Source: Tubulanus polymorphus (Eukaryota; Nemertea; Palaeonemertea; Tubulaniformes; Tubulanidae). From it: DNA of 64,000 nucleotides. A model generated the notes under the pieces. That model made no database searches. It saw nothing but the letters and a program-made list of their open reading frames with translations, and was not told the origin of the DNA. Positions 1 through 21,557 of the stretch are shown here, piece by piece. How positions within the stretch are numbered: position 1 is the first letter of the stretch; each line of letters starts with the position of its first letter. The DNA lies in NCBI RefSeq assembly GCF_964204645.1, contig NC_134025.1:5213001-5277000 (forward strand), written 5' to 3'. A program made the position numbers and the translations under genes.

Positions 1-73
1 CCAAAACCACCACCAATGATGAGGCAAGAAATATTATTAAATCCCATATTTTTGGATGGTTTAAGTCAAATAC

Positions 74-2035
74 CTTCCGAGATTTTTGAAGAGTAGACTT
101 AATGATAGCAGCTTTCTTCATAGCTGGAACCAATTCACCAATAACAGCCTGGTTCTGTAAATGAAAAACATTCACTACAAATGTACAATTCACTACGAAT
201 ATGGTGACACTTATCAATTTATAGACAGAAAACATTTATATTCATTCACCTTTTCTTCAAGAGGGGTAATTGCATGGCCTTTGTGATCTCCGACGATAAC
301 ACAACGGGAACATATGGCTACATGATCATCCTCGCAGTAATATTCAAACGGACGGTTGTTATGAGGCTCACATGCCATAGGACCATCACTGGCATGACTA
401 AAAAAATTTGGAATACATGCAACTGAAATCACTCGAACTAATCAAAGGATTAAATTCTCTCAATGAAATTGATCAATGCAAAAAATGTTTGATTTGATAA
501 TTCTAAGGAATATTCTTTTAAAATATCATTACAAGAAAGTGTTGAAACATTAAACACAGAAGATAACAAAATTCACCACTACTGACGGACATTCGAATAG
601 ATCATAATATATATACCGGTAAATAATCGATTAGCTTGAGTTGTAAAAATAATCAACTTTCACCAAAAAAGCGAGCTAGATAAATGATGAATCATCAAGC
701 CTACAGCTACAGTTCGATTTCAATTCTAGTCAAAATGTTATCAGGGAATACATTTTGCATTTTGAGAGGTGTAAGCAAAAGCAAAACGTGCAGTTCACAA
801 CATCCTAAATACTTTTATTACAAACATATTCATAGACAATCTTGTACTACATACCTGCTAAAAAATCGATATGCCATTCTAGTGAAAGTGAAGGAAACAA
901 AAAATAATTTACGTGATGAATCACGTGGATAATGAGGCCAAATTTCAATTACTGGGTAGTAACAAAATGAAACTTGTGAAAACTTTTCATTGTATGATAT
1001 AATATTAATAATAATAATCATGCCCACTTGATGCAATGCTAGAAAATCAGAAAAGCGCAATTCAATACCCTCTGTTGAATACTTTCTTAACCAACCTGAT
1101 TTATTCATGGACAGGCGAAAAGTGAACGTCGCAATAAGCCTGCTGAGGATACTCCTAAGTGGATTACAAAAACTTACTCATTTTTATTCAAAAGGATTGG
1201 TTGATGCTTCCTCAAAATCTTTGCTTCATGGACCTAAAAATTCATAATCACACAAATGACAAGTGCAATCAACCATTCACAAGAACAGTGAATGACAGCG
1301 AGATATTGGTTGGCTTTTTATATCATGAAATTATTACCTTGTCAAAACATTTCCGACACATATTGCATTCACACTTGAGACAGGACACAGTGGCTTCATT
1401 GACAGCACATTCACTGCATGGATCTTCTATAAAATAAGAATGTTATTTCAAGCAGGGGTCGAATCTTCAGACAACTAGTAGTAACGTCGGTACTAGTACA
1501 ATGACTTAGAGAAAAGTCTTACCTCGAAAATGATCGAGTCCAGATGCTCCACCTGGAGAAACTGATGGTTGTTTTCGCTTAGTGACTATTGGTTGAAATT
1601 TCAGCAACTCCCTGAATGGATACAGAGACACATTCATAATCATTGTCATTAACTCATCATTAATCTCAGAATTAATCAGTAGTTCACTTACAAAGGTATG
1701 GTTCTTTGTTTCGATACAGTAAGCCCCAACAGATAGATATCATACGGTAGATTCTTGATGTCACCATCTTGAACTGGAGTCAAAGTCTGTAACCAAAAGA
1801 CTGATTCATTAACTAAACTCATTACATAACTAAAAACAAGTGATACACATTATATATGTTCTGTAAACCGGCAGAATCTGCACAATTGTGCCCCTAATCG
1901 CTTAGCCTACCTGACAAGCTGGACATGATATCGAAGTTTTCTTGAGTTTGATCAGTTTTCGCAAGCAAGCTTCACAATATGTATGGCCACATTTTAACAT
2001 AAGTGGCACCTTTTGAGTATCTCTATGATAACCAT
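74..2035 (-). CDS. TRIM-like RING/B-box E3 ubiquitin ligase, partial
   Basis: Five exons on the minus strand encode a RING finger followed by two B-boxes and the start of a likely coiled coil, the RBCC layout of TRIM ubiquitin ligases. Exons 5' to 3': 2035-1911 (RING second half: CGHTYCEACL, then CPACQ), 1786-1692, 1611-1523, 1426-1338 (B-box 1: CSECAVNEATVSCLKC and CNMCRKCF), 397-250 (B-box 2: CEPHNNRPFEYYCED, CSRC, DHKGH) and 154-74 (helical, start of coiled coil). Phases agree within 2035-1338 and within 397-74. The 1338/397 junction is out of phase, so a small exon between them was missed. The first Cys pair of the RING and the start codon should lie right of 2035 but I could not find them; the 3' end runs off the window. 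The TRIM subclass is not identifiable because the C-terminal domain is missing. Confidence 0.8.
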
Positions 2036-3023
2036 CTACAAAGTTCAATAGCAGTAAAATATTTTCATTAATTCAAAAAATTTGAATTTTTGCTGTAGTG
2101 GAGAGCGTATTTTCGAGAAACCAAACACCACAAATTGAAAAGGACAGTGTGACTGAGAAATAAAAGCAAGAATTGGTATTGACTTCACTGAGAACCTTCA
2201 TAGAGTCAGTGGATCATCGTTATCACCAGCTCTTATAGTATACAGGACCTTCAACAGGACCTTTTGATGCGGCGTACGTGGTCAAATGAATTGTGATTTT
2301 GTTGAAGAGTTCCTTGTCCCAGCCCACACCCTTTATGGCATCAAAGTTACATCATAAATTAATAGATGGCTTTATAAAGTCGATGTTAACTCTCTCAGGG
2401 CTCTCTAAGCACTCAGCGGTATTTACGCAGGCTATGCCCATATGGGCCATAATCTGCCAAAAATTTGGAAATTTTGTGCACCGTAAATCGTGATTTTCAG
2501 CGAAAAAAAGAATAGTTTTCACCTTTAGCGCTAAAGATCTGATTACACGTAGCACAGTACATGGCTTTATGCATTTTCTACAGCTTGACAACTCTTAATG
2601 AATAGCTGATAAATGTTTTTTACACAATGTAAGAGAGCAAGAAACGGGCGCTGGGCCTAAATGGTAATCAACACTAGCACTAGTGGCAGTTAGATGGCAG
2701 CACTACACGGGTGGGTCGCGTGCCAAAGCTACTTCGAAATCTCGAATAGATGGCATTACAACTAGACATGTTCGCATGCCAGAGTAAGTTGTTATTGCAG
2801 ATAGATGGGGCAACAGTATGGGACAGCTGTTCACATGCCACAGACAGATAGTTTCTTACCCTTTCGGGTTCGCACCCGTAGTTCATTCATATTCCAAAAT
2901 GTGATTACAATTAATTTTCAGTCCTTTCAATTAAAATACTGGTATTTTTCTGTCTATTCAGAGAACGGAATCTATGGTCTATTCTAGTTGTTCTCATGCG
3001 ATCAGCGCGAACTTGGCTTCTCG

Positions 3024-3066
3024 GCATCGTCGGGCCCGGGGTCTAGACGGCCGGGCCCCGGTCGAT
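3024..3066. repeat. GC-rich imperfect inverted repeat
   Basis: The arms read CATCGTCGGGCCCGG and CCGGGCCCCGGTCGATG around a TCTAGA-centred spacer. It stands out against AT-rich flanks and lies about 300 bases upstream of the PAH start codon. A role in regulation is only a possibility. Confidence 0.5.
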
Positions 3067-3249
3067 GACCGCAAGGAATCTTATCAATATAAAATTGTAC
3101 AAAATAAAGCTCGACGATTTTCATTTTATCCGTGCATCCCCGTCACCATATTCAAACCAAACAACCTGTTACTCTCTTTACGCATGCATATAATTTGAAT
3201 CCTAATTTGTACGAACACGGCTGAGGCTTTAAATACCTGTGGCCCGGCG

Positions 3250-3260
3250 CTATATATATA
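3250..3260 (+). promoter_or_regulatory. TATA-like element of PAH
   Basis: A TATATATATAA run lies about 100 bases before the PAH ATG at 3362, placing a plausible transcription start near 3280. It is the only clear TATA-like element in the last 300 bases before the gene. Confidence 0.45.
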
Positions 3261-3361
3261 ACTATGGTTAATGAAAATATTGCGCAGGAGAATTTCTCGC
3301 TGCGACTTGAATTAGCAAAAAAGGGACAGATTCTGTGAAAAAAAGGTTTGAATTCTAAATC

Positions 3362-6300
3362 ATGGGTGAGGCGGCGAGCAAATTGAGACGATTGAACAAT
3401 CATAATATAATCACCGGCCATACACGTTTTGAAAATTTGGACACGATCAGTCGAACCAGTATCAATACACATGGAACTGATGATTCCGAAATATGCCCAC
3501 TATATAAGGTAAGAAACCCATTGCTTTAAAATCTAAAGCTGGCATCATCGAAGATAGAATTTAGCAGTGCTATGATCTATCAAATTTGTTTTATATTCGG
3601 TACTCTCATGATTGATATGTCAAAATAATAGAATCAAATGGAAGGAGAAACATTCTTCTTATAAAAACGCTCTATATTGAAAAAAGAAATATTCTTTCGA
3701 AGACAACCTGTTAAATTATGCCAAATCGTCATGAAATTTGCTCAGTGTTCAATACAATCTAGCAATAAAGGTGTTAATGAAACATGATCAGCTACTCAAC
3801 TTAACAATCGGAACTTAATTTTGCTCTTTATGTGCGGGTTTTTTTCATTTGGTCAATATATCATTTGAATGATTGGAATTAGCGCGAATCTAAGATCAGC
3901 TGACATTTAGTGCTACCTGTGGTAGTCACCAGTACTAAGCTAATCGAAGACCTGACAAGCGGGCTCGAACGCGTCATTATTTGAGCTAACACTCAGAGGC
4001 ATAACGTCATGGATTTGCAAAACGGCGATTCGGTCAGTTTTGAAAGGCGTTAATTGATAATAATTCACATTTTCTTTAGTGCACATTTTTTGTCATAATG
4101 GTGTCAATTATATATTTCAGAGCGATGCAAGCAATCCTGGATATCTTAAAGATGTAAAGGCGAAAAAAGATGCTACTTGTGTGGTATTCACGGTGTCCGA
4201 CGAGGTTGGCGCATTAGCTAAAGCTCTAAAAGTATTCGAGGTAAGATATTTATGCCTCTCTAATTACGATTTTTACGATCTTCCTGCGTAGAATTAGGTG
4301 TATAACTCCTTTTTTCATTCAAGGATTTTGATGCATCGTCATTTTAATTAATTTCATACCTATTTCAATATTGAAAAATTCCCTAGTAAATACTATATAT
4401 GTAACTTTTATGTGTATCATATTGTATCGCAAATAGTTTTCATGCGATCATGATGATATTACTTCATTCTTCACCTAAAGGATCACTATGTCACCCTTGA
4501 ACATATCGAATCTCGACCTTCGAAAACTTCATCTGGTGATTACGACTTTTTCGTCTCGGTCGACAGCAGTCTTCCTGGTTTCAAAAGCGCAATTGACGAC
4601 TTACAGAAACGGGCTCAATTTATGCAAGTTCTCCACAGAAATCCTGATGCCGACGAAGGTAGGAAAAAAACGGCCATTGTATGTTCCAATAGTACTGATA
4701 TATGTAACAGTCGTGCGTGTTTTCATGTATTCCACATGACTTTCAACGCGACCTGACCACAGGTCAAGATTTCTTGTCAGTCATCCAGGCCATTTAAGTA
4801 AGGTCATCAATAAAGTGACGAAACTGCTTTGCATTTTGTTGTTTTAGGATACTTTATACGGGAAGGTAAAATGAATAGAGCACAGCTTTCTAAATAGATT
4901 TTTATGAATTATGAATTATTAGATGGATTCATTTATTTAACGTTATTCTTTCACGGAAGCATGATGTTGTGGTGGACGTTGATTTCTAATATCATTTTTG
5001 CTATCATTTTTTATGTTTCGTATTGATATTTTTATACTTAACATGGTATCAGTGTATCTAGACACCTTTATTTTGCGCAGATAACATTGCTTTCTATGGT
5101 TATAAGTGTAACATTGAACATTTGCTATAACTATCTCTAGTACCATGGTTTCCTCAAAAGAAGAAGGATTTGGACCGATTTGCAAACCAGATTCTGAGCT
5201 ATGGATCAGAACTTGAAGCAGACCATCCAGTAAGTATTACACCTATATATTCATCACAATGTCCTGAAATGGACTGAAGATCTGACGAGAACTCATCTTC
5301 AAATTATCTCTGCACGTGTCTGAATCTTATGAATAATAATTTATTGATATTTTAGGGCTTCAAAGATCCAGTCTATCGCGCGAGAAGGAAGGAATTCGCC
5401 GATATTGCGTTCAACTACAAATAGTAAGACAGTTCACCACGAGTTTCATATTGAGCAAAATTCATAAGAGAAATCATAAAGTTTGCTAATATTTGCTTTA
5501 TTCCAGTGGCCAGCAAATACCCGAGGTAACCTATACCGAAGAAGAGGTGAAAACGTGGTAAGAACTTAGAAGGGTGAACAAAATAACACAAATGATAAAT
5601 GGGTGATTGATGATTAAAAAAGATTGAAGACTCATTTCTTCCGTAATGATAATATGTTGGTAAAGATTTGTTTACAGATCTGGAAAAACGCTACAATTTC
5701 TGTTTTCTTTTTGTTAGGGGTACAATATTTCGAGAATTGACAAAGTTGTATCCGACTCACGCATGTCGAGAATTCAACCACGTATTTCCTCTGCTGATTG
5801 AAAACTGCGGGTACAAAGAAGACAATATTCCACAGCTGCAGGACGTATCTGACTTTCTGCAAGGTGACAAACCATTCACATGAATTATAAAACGGCTCAA
5901 GGAATATATCAAAAAAGATGGCATTCTTCATTTTTTAATTTTGTTTTTCAGATTGCACTGGTTTCACGTTGAGACCCGTGGCTGGATTATTGTCATCAAG
6001 AGACTTTCTTGCCGGCTTAGCCCATAGAGTGTTCCATTCAACCCAGTATATTCGTCACAGTTCAGCCCCCATGTACACGCCCGAACCGTAAGCTCTGTAT
6101 AATCTTATTCAAGGGCCCCTCGTAGATTTTTGTATTTATTTATGAAACATTTCAAAAACAGACGTATGATTTATCTTTATTTTCGTCAATCCCGTGTCTG
6201 TCTGCATGACGCCCTTGAACAGAAACTGACCGCGTCTATACGGAAATAAACTAACCGGTATACCATAAAACAATACATGCAGAATATGGTCGAGTAGACC

Positions 6301-7869
6301 AATAATATATTTATACCATAAACGACAACCACCTGTGTCTTAAATTATGTTATCCGTGTTATAAATCTTATACATCTGTTCTGATACACACGTTCGAACA
6401 TAATGCTTTATGCCAGGTATATTCAAATCAGGAATACGAAATGAAATAGTTGATAAACAATTGAGGAAGTCTTCGTTATATGAAAAAAGATGTGAAAAAT
6501 AAGCCTTAAATCTGTGGAATCGCAGTTATACCGTAACGATGAGAATCTTAATATCAGACCTGTTAAAATTTATTTCCTTTTTCATGTGTTGGAACGTAAG
6601 TCAAAACTTAGCCAGAAGTATATCATTCAATGCTGTCTGGACCTTAATTCTTCGAACAGTATAATACTTTTTGATCCATCATGTTTAAGTCAAGTATTTT
6701 CATATCCAGAGATGTTTGTCATGAACTGTTGGGACATGTCCCTCTTTTCGCCGATCCAGCATTCGCTCAGTTCAGTCAAGAGATAGGACTGGCAAGTCTG
6801 GCTGCCTCAGACGATTTCATTGAAAAATTAGCAACGGTTAGTTTTAGCACGGTTAGTTTCAGTTCATATACATGTCTTATTTTAGAATCCTCCTTTATTG
6901 TTTTGTTGTTTTTTTGTCAGTGCTATTGGTTTACTGTTGAATTTGGTTTGTGTCGGCAAAACGGAGAACTGAAGGCATACGGCGCCGGATTGCTTTCATC
7001 GTTTGGAGAATTACAGGTAAAACTCTAAAAATGCCCTAAAATAAGAAAAATTCAAATGTTCATGTGTGAGCCTATAATTGCAGTATTGTCTCTCTGACAA
7101 ACCAGAGGTGAGGCCGTTCGAACCGCCGCAAACCGGCCTGCAGAAATATCCTATCACCAGCTTCCAACCGATTTATTACGTGGCTGAAAGCTTCGAGGAC
7201 GCGAAAGAAAAATTGTCGTAAGGAATCACAACTATTCATTCATATTTTCGTTTTCATCAGGAATATCAATTTTTGTATATATACTTATTGAGAATCATCT
7301 GTTTTGTTCGAATTACAGGAATTTTGCAGCTCGGTTCCCCAGGCCATTTGCTGTACGATATAACCCTTACACACAGTCGGTTGAAATTCTCGATTCGAAG
7401 CAACGAATTTCATCTTTGGTCAGGGATATTCGAAGTAAGTTTTACTTTATGAATCAAATAAAACTTAATTAAATGAATATCCAAGCGAGGGATTTACTGC
7501 ACCAGTTTTTGAAATGAACGTTGAGAAACTGATGTGACATATATCAGTACAAGAATGAATAAAACCAGCAGAATTAAAGATTCCTATTTTTGCTTTTCGC
7601 ATAGTTATGGCCGGTAAAATAGTAATTTCTTTTTTGGCATGCTGATTATATCGTGCACTAAACCGTCTTTTCACAATAAGCATGTGTATTTTGTAACACA
7701 TCTATGGGATTCCTATGTAGCACTGCCATCGGCATTTTCATATCATTTATGGTTATCTAATGTGGTTATAGATTGATATTCAATATGACGTAGACAATTT
7801 CATATGGGTTTTGATATTTCAGGTGAAATATGCATTTTGGAGGACGCTCTGCTGAAATTCAAAATGTAA
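3362..7869 (+). CDS. PAH: Phenylalanine 4-hydroxylase (13 exons)
   Basis: Tetrahydrobiopterin- and iron-dependent enzyme converting phenylalanine to tyrosine in the cytosol. Exons: 3362-3508, 4121-4240, 4481-4658, 5141-5229, 5356-5423, 5507-5557, 5718-5863, 5952-6087, 6710-6836, 6921-7016, 7084-7217, 7319-7434, 7823-7869. All phases match, giving 484 residues (human 452). The N-terminal ACT regulatory domain ([21 protein letters not shown]) is followed by the catalytic domain. Iron ligands are His316 and His321 in [13 protein letters not shown] and Glu361 in FTVEFGL, a constant offset of 31 from human His285/His290/Glu330. The extra 31 residues lie mostly in exon 1 ([15 protein letters not shown]). 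The C-terminus ([14 protein letters not shown]) has the PAH tetramerisation form, and WFTVEFGL plus [18 protein letters not shown] favour PAH over tryptophan hydroxylase. The exon number equals that of human PAH. Confidence 0.96.
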
Positions 7870-8268
7870 CGTACTAATCGCTAAACCAGAGTTCGTTCAT
7901 CGATATTTTAATATTTGACTGAAGTTTACAAATATAATTTTTACTATTAGTAAGAATATTCCAATCAATTTAATTATATCTGATGTTTGACTAAACGTGT
8001 ATTATAATTTTCACGACTTTTCGCTTGTAAATTGGTCACATTTATTATGTATGTATAAAGAGTAAATCATTAATCAATAAGATATCTCACATCAACTATA
8101 GATTTGCGCATTGAGAATTCTTTAAGCTCGCTTATTTCTAAATTAGTGATAGTTTGTCTGTGATGATTCATATTTAGCAAACCGTGTCTAAATTTGTCTA
8201 TATACGTATACTACGGTGAATGGGTTTATCATAAAGTGGTATTTTGTTTTAGATATGTTGAAAATAAA
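7870..8268 (+). other. PAH 3' UTR with poly(A) signal
   Basis: AT-rich sequence after the PAH stop ends at an AATAAA hexamer at 8263-8268, the first good plus-strand poly(A) signal downstream. The extent is inferred from that signal only. Confidence 0.5.
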
Positions 8269-11200
8269 CGCCAATATCTTAAAACGTTTTAGTTCTCTCA
8301 ATTCGGAGATTAAGGTTGGTATCGATCAATTGAAAAAAACGGAAGATAAGATAACAAACTGATATGATAAAATTTTCAAGTGAAGATTTTGTTATCATTA
8401 CGCTGAAGAACAAAACAAACACGGCCATTTTTAAGAGGGCACATGTCTGTCATCGACATAATGAATCGACACTGAAAATCGACACACAAACAATCCGGGT
8501 CAAAATGAATTCATTCAAGTAAATTCAAAAGGAAGGAAATTTATACAAGATCTTTTAAATGAGAAACCATCCAATATTATTTGAGTATAAGATAGGCCTT
8601 TCACTCACTATCTTCATCAACTAAAATCCAGTAATACAAGAGCCATACAAGGCATTCTGATTTTAGTCTCAAACGGATCAATTTCAATACCGCTTCGGTG
8701 CAGTGACATGTTAGATTCTTTCCAGAGCATTCTTTTCTGAAATCCTCAACGCAAATATCATCACAAATCATGCCAAAAGATTCTCTCCAAACTCAAATAT
8801 ATATCCGATCAGCTTTAAATACATCCTATAATCCTCACAGCCCGTAAAAGGAGACAAAACAAATATAAGATTTTTTATCGTTTTTAATATATATCATATA
8901 CATACATACATACAAGTACATCGTGAGAAAGCATTACAAGGTTATTTACAAATACAGGTTTAGGGAGCTCGAAATTCATCAAGGACGATTTAGCAACATA
9001 CCACAAAAACATTACTAAAAGGTGCCAGATAGCCATTATACAAACCACAGATATAATATAGTTAGCATGTTTACATATAAAACTAATAAAAGAACCATTT
9101 TCTAAATTTGCCATAAGACAAATATTAAAGAAGCTGGTCCCAATCAAATTAAAGTTATTCAGCATTTGTTAGTTGTACAATAAAAATACCGAGCACACAC
9201 TGTTAAAACGGAATAGATACTTTACCCTTCGCTGAACAAAGAGAAAACATAATCATACTACATGTACAAAATTTTTTCCGAATTCACGCTGCGGTTACAT
9301 GTGCCGATTTCATATTGTTTTATCCAACAATAATTGTAATACCCGGTATCTGCTTGTCCGTTTTATAGCTTGGTCACAGTCATGAAACAATAACCTATGT
9401 TCGTTTATCAATCTATCAACAAACACTACAACTGAATGATAAATCTGTCTTCCTATCATTTGATAGTGAGAATGTCAAGAATTATTTACACTGATTGGTA
9501 GTTGTACCTAAATGCCTGAATTAGAGTAAATTTCACCTACCTCAGACCCTCTCAGACATAGTCCCTTTTGGGCTAGAAAAAAATGTTGATCGGGTATACA
9601 TTCAACATTTCGGTAATTTTTAGTCTTGTTTTCACAAAAGAAAAGATTTGCATTCTTTTAGATTGTCTGAAAATATGGTCCAAATTTGTCAAAATGAGTT
9701 AGGCAAAGCTTACTGCTTTTATTTTTCAATTTAATGAATAAAACGATGAACACACAATAGCAGTAACCTACATGACTTGTAGTGGAATTCAGTTTGTTCT
9801 AAGAACCAATTTAACACAAAACCTACTAAATTATATTGATACAAAAATATGTACAAAGAAAATAAATTACTTCACTAGAAATGGTTGAAAGCAGCAATCA
9901 TTTCGATGTTTTATGGAAGCGTCTGGTTTCGGAAGGCTATTCTGACTCAAAGAGATACGATTACATTTTATTTAAATTATATTTCAATCACAATTACAAA
10001 CCATTCAGAATTTCTATTTCTGAACAGATTTCAGACACAAATGTGTAAATTGATTGATTCACTGCACTATGAAATACACTATTAAAAATTGAAACAACGA
10101 TTTGCAGTCCCTCATGAATCATTCGAAGTTGTGAACAGAAGATTAATGACCAAAGTTATTTGATCTAAATTAAGAATTTTATCTGGCCTTTAATAAGTGG
10201 AGTATTTTCCTATCACGCATTTCATAAAGTACACTTGATTTCAACTTACAAAATCATATAACTTATGAGGAATAAAAGGTAGACAGAATCTACTATACAT
10301 AGTTAACTATATGGTTAATACATATAAATCGAATATGAAATAACTGACAATTAACACTTCATCGGCTTAAAATGAACTTCAGGTCTCATGGCAAACTGCA
10401 CGTAGCATAATGATTAAAATCTTTACAGAAATTAAAATTTGTCGTAAAATATGCATAAAAACTGAAGATAAAGCAATATGAATTTAATACACACAGCATT
10501 TTTTTTTTTACTTACTATGGGAAATCATGTAAGTGTATCCAAATGTTAATAAAACAACAATATAACTTATCATCTTATCATCAACTTATCATCATAAAGA
10601 GACGAAACAATAATTACTACATGCAACCTGAATTTAATACGCGTTATCACACGCAGACACTAGGCAATAAAACTTGACATTGAAACTTGCCTTTTTAAAT
10701 AATCTGTTTCTAGCTCAAACTTAAATTTGTCATCTCATCGATGCATTATCAATTATTCTTTTGAAATCTAAAAACGGTGACTATCATTAGATGTGAATGA
10801 AATTTGGGTTTGTTAATTGTTTGGCCTTATGATAGAAACTTATACTCAACTCTCCATGAACGGAGCTACCGGTATATCATCATTGTTACAATTTTGGCAG
10901 TTATTGCAGATCGCTGTCCTGAAGAATATCTAAAAACGCAGACATTTCAGGTCATTTGTTCTTCCAAGGTCCGCAAACCATGTATGAACAAGAATGACCA
11001 TTATGCATGACTCAATGTGTTATAACTGATGTACAGGTATATTCTGAATTGTTAGAAATGAGTCTTATTTACACAAGTCTTTGTTCAACGTCCGCCACCA
11101 TAAATATCAAGCTTTATGAATTGTATCAATCACGTGCCTAATAGATAAAATCGAAATTTGATATGCGTTTCAAAATAAGAACTGCTCTAAGTACCGGCTC

Positions 11201-11658
11201 GGTAGAAATCAACACAAATCTCAATATAGTAAATCTCTACAGAAATTACAGTTGTACATGGAACCTGATACAACAAATAAAACCAGAACATTTACAACCA
11301 AAATTCACGATCTAATCATTATCACTGAAATGTCATATATCTATATGTCGTATAAGTTAACCAAATACTAAATACATCATCCCAGCAGAATAGAGCAAAG
11401 GAGCTAACCACCTTGATTAGCGTTAGATTCTATCGTATGGTTTAACTGTGTAGGCACTGATTTGCAGACAATATTTTGAGTTCACACATGTAGCCGCCTG
11501 TACAGACATTTCATGCAATATCAGTAATTGAATCGCATTCGAAATACACGACATATACAAATAGCATCATCTGATATTCTATTTGAGCGAAGAGTTTGAA
11601 AGAAGAATCATTAGATCATAAAATCAGCACATGAAATGTTTTCTCGGAGCATAGTTGG
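8269..11658. other. Noncoding stretch between convergent PAH and BTBD10
   Basis: A 3.4-kb AT-rich stretch without convincing coding exons. Part of it is probably the 3' UTR of the minus-strand BTBD10 gene; candidate reverse poly(A) signals (TTTATT on the plus strand) occur near 9716 and 9965. The longest open frame (8884-9165, minus) is hydrophobic but has no domain or splice support. Short simple repeats occur at 8886-8915 (ATAC/ATAT) and a T-tract near 10500. Confidence 0.5.
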
Positions 11659-20474
<8,816 letters not shown>

Positions 20475-21466
20475 TTCTGAATTCGATTCAGAAGTCAACA
20501 AAATATATCTATAGGTATTCAGATACTACTGATTGATTTGTGTGCAAAATTCATTTTTTTTCAAGAGGAATGTTGATCCTATGTCCAATGTTGATCCTCG
20601 GAAACACGATAGAATGTATAAACCGGTCGGAGAACCGGACCCGGCACCGGCTCAATTCGGGCATAGCAATGGATTCGGCACCGGACGCCGCACACTTCTG
20701 CTATACGTCCACCGGTCCGCGAGCCGTTAAGTGGCTAGTTGGTCGTGGTCCCTTTGGATAAAGTATTGTTTTATTAACTCGCCGAGAGTCTGACTACTTT
20801 TAACCCCGACCGTTATCATCGGACACCAAGGCAAGCGGTAACGCGCCGGAACGGCGTTCCAAACTCGCGCGGGAGTCTCCGATCGCTGGACCACTCCAGA
20901 ATCCCCTGCCCGATTCTTCTACCCAATGATCGGCGGGCGGGATAGGTATTTTCTCGAACAATAATGAATATTTTCATTGTGAAATTCACCGACTACTAGT
21001 AGCTAGTAGGCCTATTTTGTAAATCCTATTTCGAATTTCATTGGCTAAATGAAAGATACGGTAGTGCCTTTTGACGAGGAAAATCAAAATATCTGGTGGC
21101 GCGGGAACCGCCCACACGGCCCCCATCGACTGTAAAACTCCTCTTTTAAGAACCGATACGAATGAAATACATTTCAGGCACAAACAGAAACATCACTGAT
21201 ACCAGCAGGAAGCCGTCGTCTATCGCAATATACCGTACATGGAAATGAAAATCAAAATGCCCACGACGTTTCGAACTCTCTAATCAGAAATCATCGTTAG
21301 GTGTGGGTTTTAATCTTATAAGATACAAAGCAATTTCTGAATCATCTTCTCACTTCTCGTCAAAAACATCGTCATCGATTTGTACAAATCATTTTAAGAA
21401 GTGTAGCCGAGGGACATTTTGTATGTAATTAAAATTCAAGTCCGGAAGGACTTATAGTGTAAAATT
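20475..21466. other. GC-rich stretch upstream of BTBD10
   Basis: About 20570-21130 is richer in C+G and CpG than its surroundings, with repeated ACCGG words (GAACCGGACCCGGCACCGG near 20633, CACCGGACGCCGC near 20681). It lies directly upstream of BTBD10 exon 1 on the minus strand, so a CpG-type promoter is likely. Frames here are short and unconvincing. Confidence 0.5.
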
Positions 21467-21472
21467 GATTTA
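21467..21472 (-). terminator. Poly(A) signal of the CUB/sushi gene
   Basis: TTTATT on the plus strand reads AATAAA on the minus strand, about 85 bases past the stop at 21558. Confidence 0.5.
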
Positions 21473-21557
21473 TTTTTTGATCATACACAAAACGATGCAC
21501 ATATATATATTATACGCACTAATCACAGACGTTTATCAATTGAACATCACGCAACAA

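Larger units (their letters stand above)
2036..3361. other. Intergenic: TRIM-like gene to PAH (divergent)
   Basis: This stretch separates two divergently transcribed genes. It must hold the missing first exon(s) of the TRIM-like gene, which I could not identify. It also contains a short very GC-rich imperfect palindrome (3024-3066) and, near its right end, the TATA-like element of the PAH gene. Open frames here are short and lack splice or domain support. Confidence 0.5.

Noticed and set aside
3152-3472. 106-codon minus-strand frame
   Set aside because: Overlaps the PAH promoter and exon 1 antisense; no family likeness.
8884-9165. Hydrophobic 93-codon minus-strand frame
   Set aside because: Lies in the probable BTBD10 3' UTR, has no family likeness and no splice context; AT-rich DNA often yields hydrophobic frames.
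20533-20761. Two overlapping plus-strand frames in the GC-rich region
   Set aside because: Arg/Pro-rich translations typical of GC-rich noncoding DNA upstream of BTBD10.
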